Source of the DNA: Albidovulum sp.
Lineage (GTDB): Bacteria > Pseudomonadota > Alphaproteobacteria > Rhodobacterales > Rhodobacteraceae
DNA: 64,000 nucleotides
Direction: 5' to 3'
Assembly (NCBI GenBank): GCA_028823855.1
Contig: JAPPFL010000036.1
Location: 170,342 to 234,341, forward strand
The position numbers were made by a program, and so were the translations under genes. Under the pieces are notes generated by a model. It was given only the letters and a program-made list of their open reading frames with translations. It was not told the DNA's origin and did no database searches. The number at the start of each line of letters is the position of its first letter. The first letter of the stretch is position 1. Shown here piece by piece: positions 56,724 through 64,000 of the stretch.

Positions 56724-57101
56724 TGAGAATTCCTCTTTTTTACGCTTTCGTACGCGACTGGCCGTCGTTGAAATGCCGCAAGAAGCGATGCTGCGGTTCA
56801 CGAATTTTGCATTGGGAAGATGCGAGTCGCCAAGGCGAACTTGGGCAACTTGATCGGAACGGCCGCTTTCGTGCGTAGCATCGACTGAACTCCGGATGTT
56901 CGATCCGCCTCAAATCCTACGCCTTCATCCAGAGATTGCCGTTCAACAGCATTTGGCGGCAACTCGCTGCCCCGCCGCTGTCGCTGGACAAATTTAGGCA
57001 ATTCCGCTGAACGGGCGCGATTCGAAGGTATCGCGCGAAATTTACATCGAACCGGCATTTTCGCCTGTTCAAACGACGCTAAGGGGATGTTCATATGCAA
57101 G
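56724..57101. other. Intergenic, 378 bases
   Basis: Contains only an unrecognised minus-strand frame. No terminator hairpin noticed after the sulfatase gene. Confidence 0.45.
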
Positions 57102-58664
57102 TCACGCAAGGTGCCTCGCACGCGGGCTTTCGTCCATTTGCCTGACCAAGTGATGATTTAGGCGTTCGGAAAGCCCGGCTCGCACTGTGAAGAATTTAGA
57201 ATCATTCCAGAGATTGTTCGTCTCGTTCGGATCGGTTGAAAGGTTGTACAGCTCGCCCCAAGGTTCGCCGGAAAAAATCGTGTATCGCCAATCCCTAGTT
57301 AACAGAGTGCGCACCCGGGCGGGCTCGGTGAAGCCGAATTTGGGAGCGCCGTCGTTGAATTCAATGAGCAGCTCTTGTCGGTGATCTAAGTTGTCTTCAA
57401 TGGCGGGCAGCATCGATCGGCCCTGAATTCCATAATAGGGTTCGAGTCCGGCGCGATCAAGAATCGTGGCGGAAAGATCGATAGTCGAAGCTAGAGCGCC
57501 GGTTGATTTTGCCGCTCGGTTTTTCGGATCGGACCATATGAATGGCACGCGGGTTATGCCGCGTGTCGTAAGTAGCCCCTTCAATAGAAGATTGTAATCG
57601 CCGAGGTAATCGCCGTGATCAGAATTGAATATTATAACGGTTCGGTCGAACTGACCGCTTTCCTTCAAGGCGGCGATGATCCGGCCGACATTGTCGTCGA
57701 TGCAAGAAATCATTCCGGAAGTTAAAGCCATCGATTCCCGAATTGCTTGTTCATCCTGAAACATCGCAGTCTGCGACGTCAACTGGTGACCGGCACCGCG
57801 AAAATTTGCTTCTAGCCATCGCATTGGCGGAATCGGGTTTTTGTGTTCCGAATACGGAAGAGGCAATTCGAAATCGTCCGGGCTGTACATATCCCAGTAT
57901 TTGCCCGGAGGATTGAACGGGTGGTGAGGGTCGGGGAAGGACACAAACGCAAAAAACGGCTTTCCGAGTCTTTCTTGCGAGGTCAGGTAATCGATAGTTC
58001 GGTCTGCGACCCACGCGGTCGGATAGAGTTCTTCCGGAACCGGTGTGCGGTATGCCTGCGGACACGTGTAGTTATGCGGCAGTTCATTGGCATCGTCCCA
58101 GAGTTCGCGCCATTCGGCGACGTTGGCGCGAAACCATTGACCGTAGTGCCCGCCGCAGCGGTCGCCATGCCCGGTAACCATGTCCAAATGAGTGAATCCG
58201 TAGTAAGAAGCCTCGGCTTGGAAGCGTTCATTGGATGTAAAAGACTCTGGCGCTTCCCGGGAATAATCGCATTCATCCGGCTTCCATGCTTCTTCGACCA
58301 AGCGTCTTGGATTGCGGGCGGCATGCCAAGAGGGCAAACCGGTAAATGCTTGCAAGTGGCACTTCCCTATGGCCGCCGTATCGTAGCCCGCTGCTGCCAG
58401 AACATCGACAAAAGTATTGGCGCTGGCTGAAAGGTTGCATCCGTTGTACCTCAGACCGTGCACAGTCGGCATTCGGCCTGTCAAAAGTGAAGCGCGATTA
58501 GGCATGCATACCGGAGCGGCAACGTAGAATTCATTGAATTGAGTACCATGCGCCGCAATGTCGTCGATATTCGGCGTCTTCAAAACAGGGTGGCCGTAGC
58601 AGCCCAGCCAGTCCGCGCGATGCTGGTCGGTAATTAGAAAAAGAAAATTCGGTTGGTCGCTCAT
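57102..58664 (-). CDS. Type I sulfatase
   Basis: 520 residues from ATG 58664 (frame opens 45 codons earlier). Metal-binding FLFLITDQHRADW with D13, then the sulfatase signature CMPNRASLLTGR: C53 of CxPxR is the residue converted to formylglycine. NSDHGDYLGDYNLLLKG near 320 supplies further metal ligands. No signal peptide is seen, so it is probably cytoplasmic, like choline and many carbohydrate sulfatases. A formylglycine-generating enzyme is not in the window. Substrate unknown; a sugar ABC locus lies about 1 kb upstream on the same strand. Confidence 0.85.
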   Translation of the reverse strand: MSDQPNFLFLITDQHRADWLGCYGHPVLKTPNIDDIAAHGTQFNEFYVAAPVCMPNRASLLTGRMPTVHGLRYNGCNLSASANTFVDVLAAAGYDTAAIGKCHLQAFTGLPSWHAARNPRRLVEEAWKPDECDYSREAPESFTSNERFQAEASYYGFTHLDMVTGHGDRCGGHYGQWFRANVAEWRELWDDANELPHNYTCPQAYRTPVPEELYPTAWVADRTIDYLTSQERLGKPFFAFVSFPDPHHPFNPPGKYWDMYSPDDFELPLPYSEHKNPIPPMRWLEANFRGAGHQLTSQTAMFQDEQAIRESMALTSGMISCIDDNVGRIIAALKESGQFDRTVIIFNSDHGDYLGDYNLLLKGLLTTRGITRVPFIWSDPKNRAAKSTGALASTIDLSATILDRAGLEPYYGIQGRSMLPAIEDNLDHRQELLIEFNDGAPKFGFTEPARVRTLLTRDWRYTIFSGEPWGELYNLSTDPNETNNLWNDSKFFTVRAGLSERLNHHLVRQMDESPRARHLA

Positions 58665-59733
58665 GCGGCCGCTATCGCTCCGTTTTGCCCGTCTGAAGTT
58701 TCGCTGCCGGCGCTCCCGTTCACTTTGATGCTTGCAGCCTATTTGGGCATCGTTTGAAGTAGGCGTTTGTCTGCGCCAACCGTTGCCAGCTTCATTCATT
58801 CAGGGCAAGTAGAATGTCAAATTGTACCGCCTAGAAGCGGTTTGGACTGCGCCGCTGCAATAAGGGGCGAGTGTCAGAGTGAACGCGTCGGATTCGAATA
58901 ATCGGCGATGCAGCGATTACATCGCCAATCCCTCTTCGGCCTCGTCGGGACTTCTGACCGATGACGCATCATATGAGTGGCATCGAGGGCAACTCTTGCG
59001 CCTTTTGGATGCGCAGTGAATCTATGGATTGCGCATCGGCGAAGGCGCGCCGTTAAGAATTTTCCCGCAATGTCTGGATCGCGAGCAGATCGCCGTATGA
59101 AAGCGAAAATTCCATTACGCTGAACCGCGCACCCTATCGAAGGATCTTGGCTGGTCCAAATCAATGGCTGAGTGAATGCGCAGATGGAACGAAACACAGG
59201 GGGCACTTCGCGCCGCAGCTCCGAATCGCTTGCACCGGCGCATCGACGATCGGCGCATGGAGACGCGCCGCATTCGGCTCCCCGATCAGTCATCCGGCGG
59301 GCTGCGTCCGCCCCGTTGCCGCGCACCTTGACTTTGAACCTATCCCGACGTTCTAGAATGGTCTTCTGTTGCCGCATGCCGCCCGTTCCCGTTTCGATTT
59401 TGAAAGAAATCGAATTCGTTTTGATGACCGCTCAGCCGTATTCCGCCTACGCGCCTAGCCCAGGCTAAAGTTAATTCTATCGAGCGTCTTCGTTTACAAG
59501 GAAAATCACAGGGAATAGACCCCGGAACCAAGCGGGTGCGGCAGGAAGTCAGAACGCTTCCCAAATTCTCCTAGCGTAGCGCGGGCGGCCGTCATTTCAA
59601 TTCGTCCAATGGCAAACGAACTAGATCGGGGAGGCCGGAACGAATTCGAAAGGAGCCGCTTGCCGATCCAAGGAACATTTCAATGCAATTGAACCTAAAG
59701 TAATTTGCGGATCTGAGGGAAAATACGTAATTG
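58665..59733. other. Intergenic, about 1070 bases
   Basis: A 168-codon minus-strand frame (58874-59377) is open, but I recognise no family and doubt it is coding. Possibly an eroded gene. Confidence 0.4.
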
Positions 59734-59752
59734 GCCGGGGCCTTGCCCCGGC
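59734..59752 (-). terminator. Hairpin after the sugar ABC operon
   Basis: GCCGGGGC and GCCCCGGC (8-base perfect stem, 3-base loop) begin within the stop codon of the last permease gene. On the minus strand it is followed by CAATTACGTATTTT, a weak T-rich run. Probable rho-independent or partial terminator. Confidence 0.5.
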
Positions 59753-60699
59753 TATCTTCGTCGGGCGGACTTGATATTGTCGACCCAGACCGCGGCGATA
59801 ATGACTATGCCGATCAATACCTGTTGCCAAAAGGAAGACACCCCCAAAATGTTCAATCCATTCGTGATCATGGCCATGATTAGCGCTCCGACGAAGGAAG
59901 TCAGCACAATGCCTCTGCCTCCGGCAAAGCTGATCCCGCCGATAATAACCGCCGCTATTGCCTGAAGTTCGATTCCGAACGCGACGTTCGGAGGCGTGGA
60001 TGCTAGCCGACCAACCATTACGACCGCCGCAACCGCGCTAAAAAATCCGCTTAGCGCGTAAATCGCGATTTTTCGTCCGTCGACGTTGATACCCTCCAGT
60101 CGGCTAACATGTTCGTCGCCGCCAATCGCATACACATGCCTGCCGAATCTTGATCTGGAGAGCATAAAGTGCGTAGCGGCGTAGGCTACGATCACGAAGT
60201 AGATGGGAATAGGGAAGCCGAGCAGCTTGCCGTTTCCTATAAACAGAAATAGCGGCGTCAGCACTTGGTACGAAACCCCGCCGGTAATGACGAGCGCGAC
60301 GCCTCTCGCTATGCCTAGCATGCCCAGAGTCGCAATGAATGGCGGGATTTTACCCTTTGCTATCACGATTCCGTTGATAAAGCCCGCAAATGTGCCGACT
60401 GCTACGCCGCAGGCAGTCGCGATTTCGGGGCTGACGCCGTTCTGAACAAGCCATCCGATCGTAACGGCGGTAAGCGCCAGGACGGACCCGACCGAGAGAT
60501 CAATTCCTCCGGAAATGATGACAATTGATTGACCGGCCGCCAGTATCGCGACGATCGAAACCTGCTTCATCAAATTCGTGAAGTTGTTGACAGTGAGAAA
60601 ATATGGCGACAGCGCTGAAATGGTGAGCGCGATCAAACACGCCACTAGAACGATCCAAGTTAGCGGATACCTTTGAAACTTGATCAAGAACTCTTTCAT
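59752..60699 (-). CDS. Sugar ABC transporter permease, RbsC-like (second permease)
   Basis: 315 residues with about eight to ten membrane segments. The family motif is SIVIISGGIDLSVGSVLALT near 60; the EAA-like cytoplasmic segment is YAIGGDEHVSRLEGINVDGR near 190; AIAAVIIGGISFAGGRG near 245. Permease of the ribose/xylose/galactofuranose class. It follows the single-domain ATPase gene by 9 bases, so the two probably work together. The sugar is unknown. Confidence 0.87.
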   Translation of the reverse strand: MKEFLIKFQRYPLTWIVLVACLIALTISALSPYFLTVNNFTNLMKQVSIVAILAAGQSIVIISGGIDLSVGSVLALTAVTIGWLVQNGVSPEIATACGVAVGTFAGFINGIVIAKGKIPPFIATLGMLGIARGVALVITGGVSYQVLTPLFLFIGNGKLLGFPIPIYFVIVAYAATHFMLSRSRFGRHVYAIGGDEHVSRLEGINVDGRKIAIYALSGFFSAVAAVVMVGRLASTPPNVAFGIELQAIAAVIIGGISFAGGRGIVLTSFVGALIMAMITNGLNILGVSSFWQQVLIGIVIIAAVWVDNIKSARRR

Positions 60700-60708
60700 G
60701 ACGATGCG

Positions 60709-61485
60709 CTAGGCTGCAGCGGCATCTTGATCGACTAGAAGAGACGGCGCAGGGTTTCCGGATATGATCATCGAAACGATCTCGTCTTGCGAACATGCCT
60801 GCGTTGCGCAGGTTACGACGTTTCGCCCGCCCTTGAGGATCGCGATCCGATCCGTAAATGCATAGATGTCGTGGATGTCATGGCTGATCCAGAATATTCC
60901 TATGCCCCCTTTTTTGAGTTCTTGAATCAGATCGATGACGAGTTTGGTTTCTTCCATTCCCAGTGCAGCCGTTGGCTCGTCCATGATTAGAATTTTTGCT
61001 TCGAAATATACGGCGCGTCCAATCGCAATCGATTGTCGCTGGCCGCCTGACAAGCTTTCCACTTCGACATCCAATGACTTTATCTTGATGCCGAGCTTCC
61101 TTAATATCGTGTCGGTTTCGGATCGCATAAAAGCCTTATTGAGCAGGCCGAGTTTTTCCGTCTCTCGTCCCATGAACAGGTTCGACGGAGCGTCTAGGTT
61201 TCCGCACAGGGCCAATTCCTGGTAAATCGTTTCAATGCCGTAACGGCGGGCGTCGTTCGGGTTTTGAATTTCCGCTTCTTCGCCTCGAATGAATACCCTG
61301 CCCTGGTCCGCCTGCTCCGCTCCCGCCAGTATCTTTATCAAGGTCGATTTTCCTGCGCCGTTATGGCCCAGAATTCCTACGACCTCGCCTGCGAAAAGTT
61401 CGACCGAAACATCTGTAAGCGCTTGAATGCCGCCAAAATGCTTGGATATGCTTTCCATCTTGACCAGCGGTTTTTCGGTCGGCAT
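60709..61485 (-). CDS. Sugar ABC transporter ATPase, single domain (RbsA-N-like)
   Basis: 258 residues. Walker A GHNGAGKS near 40; Q-loop TIYQELALCGNL; signature LSGGQRQ near 145; Walker B ILIMDEP; H-loop ISHD. Closest to the first half of RbsA/MglA-type ATPases but encoded alone, as in FrcA-type fructose transporters of rhizobia. Located between the binding protein (76 bases upstream, across a hairpin) and its permease. Confidence 0.87.
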   Translation of the reverse strand: MPTEKPLVKMESISKHFGGIQALTDVSVELFAGEVVGILGHNGAGKSTLIKILAGAEQADQGRVFIRGEEAEIQNPNDARRYGIETIYQELALCGNLDAPSNLFMGRETEKLGLLNKAFMRSETDTILRKLGIKIKSLDVEVESLSGGQRQSIAIGRAVYFEAKILIMDEPTAALGMEETKLVIDLIQELKKGGIGIFWISHDIHDIYAFTDRIAILKGGRNVVTCATQACSQDEIVSMIISGNPAPSLLVDQDAAAA

Positions 61486-61516
61486 ATCGGTCTCGATAAT
61501 TTGAGTTTCAATTATA

Positions 61517-61539
61517 GTCGGCGGCGAATTGCCGCCGAC
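61517..61539 (-). terminator. Hairpin between binding-protein and ATPase genes
   Basis: GTCGGCGGC and GCCGCCGAC form a perfect 9-base stem around a 5-base loop, 22 bases after the binding-protein stop. No T run follows on the minus strand. Likely attenuates or stabilises, giving more binding protein than ATPase. Confidence 0.5.
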
Positions 61540-61561
61540 CTTTCTCCTGAAAAACCAGAAT

Positions 61562-62536
61562 CTATTCTAGCGTTATTCCGCGACCGTCGAGGTATTCCTG
61601 CGTAACGTCCGCTTTCAGCATGATCGACGACGGTACGACGATCCAGTCGTCGAGGTCTGCGTCGTTGACGACTTTATTGTACGCGGCGACAACCGCTTCA
61701 TATCCCACGCGGTCGGTATTGCCGTCGATGGTGGCATCCAGTTCGCCGTTAACAAGTGCGGAAAGTGCCGACGGAATCGCGTCATCGCCGACAATGATAA
61801 TGTCGTCGAGCTTGCCTGCGCTCTTCACGGCTTGGATTGCCCCAAGCGCCATTTGGTCGTTTGACCCGACGATCGCATCGACGTCCGGATGGGCCTGAAG
61901 AATGTCTTCGGTAGCTTTCAATCCCTTCTCGCGGTCCCATTCGGCCGAAATCGATGCGACGACTTCAATGCCTTCAGCCGCATTGAATACTTCCATCATT
62001 CCTTCCAGGCGAAGTTCGGCGGTCGAACTTCCCCGGAAGCCTTCGAGTATGGCGATATTCCCTTCGCCGCCAAGCAGCTCGACGACGTACTCCGCCATGC
62101 CCTTGAAAGATTCGCGCTCGTCCAGTCCAACGAATGTCTCGATTTGGGCAAGTCCTTCTTCCGCTCTTGTATCGGCCGTAATGACGGGAATGCCGAGGCC
62201 GTTCGCTTCGATAATTTTCGGAATTAGCGCAGTCGCATTCATTGGGACGAGTACAAGTGCGTCGGGACTCTTAACGAGCTCGCCTTCGACAACTCCGATC
62301 TGGCCCTCGATATCGCCGTTGAACTGAGCGGACATCCAGGAAAGATTAACTCCCAGATCTTCGGCGGCCTTTTTTGCGCCTTCGCCCATTCGCCAATAGT
62401 ACGGGTTCGTCATATCCTTGACGACAAATGAAATATTGATTTCATCCGATATCGCAGGCGATGCCGCCGTGCCAACGGCCAGGACAGCCGCTAGCCCGGT
62501 TTTCGAAAAAAACGAACCGAAACGCATTACTTTCAT
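61562..62536 (-). CDS. Sugar ABC transporter periplasmic binding protein (RbsB-like)
   Basis: 324 residues from ATG 62536, with GAGGAG just before it; the frame opens 40 codons earlier. Signal peptide about 1-27. The mature part has the type I sugar-binding fold: INISFVVKDMTNPYYWRMGE, SPDALVLVPMNATALIPKII, GIPVITADTR, DAIVGSNDQMALGAIQAV and IIVGDDAIPSALSALVNGEL. Family members bind ribose, xylose, fructose or inositol. It is the only binding protein in the locus, flanked by two permease/ATPase pairs. The sugar is not known. Confidence 0.87.
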   Translation of the reverse strand: MKVMRFGSFFSKTGLAAVLAVGTAASPAISDEINISFVVKDMTNPYYWRMGEGAKKAAEDLGVNLSWMSAQFNGDIEGQIGVVEGELVKSPDALVLVPMNATALIPKIIEANGLGIPVITADTRAEEGLAQIETFVGLDERESFKGMAEYVVELLGGEGNIAILEGFRGSSTAELRLEGMMEVFNAAEGIEVVASISAEWDREKGLKATEDILQAHPDVDAIVGSNDQMALGAIQAVKSAGKLDDIIIVGDDAIPSALSALVNGELDATIDGNTDRVGYEAVVAAYNKVVNDADLDDWIVVPSSIMLKADVTQEYLDGRGITLE

Positions 62537-62683
62537 TTTCTTCTCCTCTAAAAAGTCTTTGCTTGAGCTCAGTTGACTCCCGCCGGGCGATATTAGTTGA
62601 CTAGAGCCTGAATGCAACAGCAAGGTCGTTGGGTTGGACTCCCTGGCAGTTCGCATTTGGCATTGAGCGCTATTTCGTCCATT

Positions 62684-63628
62684 CTATCTAGGGCGGCCGG
62701 CGACGCTGATCCCGATAGCTCCAAGAATTACCAAGCCCGTAGTAAGGTCGCGGAAGAACGGGTCGGCATTCAGGATATTGAAACCGTTGTTGATGAGCGC
62801 CAGGAGCAGGACGCCTGCGACGCTTCGCCAGACGGCACCTACGCCGCCGTAAATGCTGGTGCCGCCGAGGATCACTGCGGCGATCGCCTGCAGCTCCATG
62901 CCCGTACCGGCGCTAGCTTGGCCCATGGAAATCCGGGAAACCGAAATTGCGGCCGCCAGACCGGCCGCCAACCCGGCAATGGCGAAAGTCGCAATTTTTA
63001 CGCGGTCCGTGCGAATACCGGAAAGCACTGCCGCTTCCTCGTTGCCGCCCACGGAAAATATCTTGCGGCCGAGCGTCGTGCGCTTCAGTACGAACGATAG
63101 AATCAAGGCGAAAGCCACCATGACTAAGACCGCGATGAACACGCCGCCGACTTTTCCGCGACCCAGCCAGGTGAAGTCGTCCAGCCTTACGGGAATTAGC
63201 CGTCCGTCCGAAACGACGATAGCGACGCCTTTGAATACCAGGCTCGTCGCGATCGTTGCCAGAAACGAGTGCACGTTGAGGCTCGTGATCACAAGTCCGT
63301 TTATGGTGCCCAGCGCCAGGCCAACTAGGGGCGCTATCAGCAATCCGAGGTAGGGATCTATTTCCAGGGCGACCCAGGCGGCGCATACGCCCGCAACCGC
63401 GAATGTTGCGCCGACCGACAAGTCGAAACCGCCCCCAATGATGACCAGCGTCATGGCGCTGGCCATAATTGCCAATGGCGCGTTCTGGTTTAAAATGTTC
63501 AAAATATTCCGATAGGTCAAAAAGCTGTCGCTCAAAAGACTCATGGCCAGCACGAGCGCGGCAATCATGACTAGGACGGAATACGTCTGGAAAAACCGAG
63601 CAACTTTGAATTTGTCCCAGGTATTCAA
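62684..63628 (-). CDS. Sugar ABC transporter permease, RbsC-like (first permease)
   Basis: 314 residues; membrane segments and the motif TLVIIGGGFDLSVGATFAVA near 60, then FSVGGNEEAAVLSGIRTDRV near 190 and AIAAVILGGTSIYGGVG near 245. Start is TTG 63628 within a TTGA overlap with the stop of the upstream ATPase gene; no other in-frame start is as close to the family start. The binding-protein gene begins 147 bases downstream. Confidence 0.87.
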   Translation of the reverse strand: MNTWDKFKVARFFQTYSVLVMIAALVLAMSLLSDSFLTYRNILNILNQNAPLAIMASAMTLVIIGGGFDLSVGATFAVAGVCAAWVALEIDPYLGLLIAPLVGLALGTINGLVITSLNVHSFLATIATSLVFKGVAIVVSDGRLIPVRLDDFTWLGRGKVGGVFIAVLVMVAFALILSFVLKRTTLGRKIFSVGGNEEAAVLSGIRTDRVKIATFAIAGLAAGLAAAISVSRISMGQASAGTGMELQAIAAVILGGTSIYGGVGAVWRSVAGVLLLALINNGFNILNADPFFRDLTTGLVILGAIGISVAGRPR

Positions 63629-64000
63629 TGCGCGCTCGCTTCCGGAAATCGTTGCTGCAGTTGAAACAATGCCCGCAAAACCTCGCCTTCAGTTTTACCT
63701 TCGGGCACAAGTTCATCGAAAACCTTGCCGTTCGCGACAAGGTACGCCCGGTGCGAAAGCCCAAGAACTTCCTCCAGTTCGCTGGAAACGAGCAAAACTG
63801 CTGTGCCCCTGCCCGCAAGTTCCGCGATCGCTTCGTGGATGCGCTGGCGAGCGCCGACGTCGACGCCGCGGCTCGGTTCGTCGAGGAATACGATTTCTGG
63901 ATCGCGCATCAGCCATTTTGCAAGCAAGACCTTTTGCTGATTGCCGCCGGAATAGTTTAGGATGTCTCCGTCGACGTCAGGCGGCTTTACCTGAAAGTGT
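63625..64000 (-). CDS. Sugar ABC transporter ATPase, C-terminal part (runs off the right edge)
   Basis: The last 124 codons of an RbsA/MglA-class ATPase. The signature NYSGGNQQKVLLAKWLMRD is followed by Walker B IVFLDEPSRGVDVGA and H-loop VSSELEEVLGLS. SGGNQQK is typical of the second half of double-domain sugar ATPases, so the full protein is probably about 500 residues, most of it beyond the window. Overlaps the permease start by four bases. Confidence 0.88.
   Translation of the reverse strand, partial: HFQVKPPDVDGDILNYSGGNQQKVLLAKWLMRDPEIVFLDEPSRGVDVGARQRIHEAIAELAGRGTAVLLVSSELEEVLGLSHRAYLVANGKVFDELVPEGKTEGEVLRALFQLQQRFPEASAH

Noticed and set aside
58874-59377. 168-codon minus-strand open frame
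   Set aside because: Rich in Arg, Cys and Ser as in non-coding frames; no recognisable motif and no ribosome site.
1-64000. CRISPR array
   Set aside because: No regularly spaced direct repeats of the proper size were seen; the only tandem repeat is the 15-base one at 55243-55287.

Overview
The window looks like chromosome of an alphaproteobacterium, probably rhizobial-like. The evidence is a rhizobial-type alpha-galactoside uptake cluster, an NDUFAF5-type methyltransferase homologue near hemH, UbiG, and ribose-class sugar ABC genes. Base composition is moderate over most of the window, and many intergenic stretches of 300-1100 bp hold no gene. At least one of these is an eroded pseudogene, and another gene is cut by a single in-frame stop, so the genome shows signs of decay. 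Many small-molecule enzymes are present (halogenase, PhyH-type oxygenase, P450, Rieske oxygenase, GMC oxidoreductase, sulfatase). TGA serves as an ordinary stop in several tightly overlapping gene pairs.

Layout. 1-1244: the 5' part of ferrochelatase and an NDUFAF5-like methyltransferase homologue. 1344-10840: an alpha-galactoside cluster with a binding protein (AgpA-like), two permeases, a fused double ATPase, a divergent MelR/AgpT-like AraC regulator, and a GH4 alpha-galactosidase. 11158-16209: a flavin-dependent tryptophan-halogenase-family protein, a PhyH-family protein with an HxG iron site, ubiG and a proline iminopeptidase. 16992-20389: a two-domain trypsin-like protease facing a subtilase. 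20997-24840: ilvD and fadH. 25167-27908: a SWIM-SNF2 helicase. 28937-30413: a NeuA-like cytidylyltransferase followed by an SDR pseudogene. 30781-46147: single metabolic genes, including a P450, GMC oxidoreductase, aldo/keto reductase, agmatinase, M48 lipoprotein, RidA, a broken HD protein, a CntA-like Rieske oxygenase, a DMT exporter, an IolG-like dehydrogenase and a D-threonine-aldolase-like enzyme.

46659-55565 is a defence island bounded by transposon wreckage: an IS66-like fragment on the left, TnpB and IS1634-like fragments on the right. On the minus strand it carries five genes that overlap one another by 1-14 bases: a type III-like modification methylase, a TIR-domain protein, an MntA nucleotidyltransferase, a HepT HEPN toxin, and a Res-type restriction translocase. 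The res gene has a frameshift in a short CG repeat that separates its helicase part from its PD-(D/E)xK nuclease part. A TIR effector and a HEPN/MNT pair inside one overlapping restriction-modification operon make this the most interesting system in the window.

55944-64000: an SDR lacking the usual YxxxK, a sulfatase, and a ribose-class sugar ABC locus with one binding protein, two permeases and two ATPase genes. The locus runs off the right edge.
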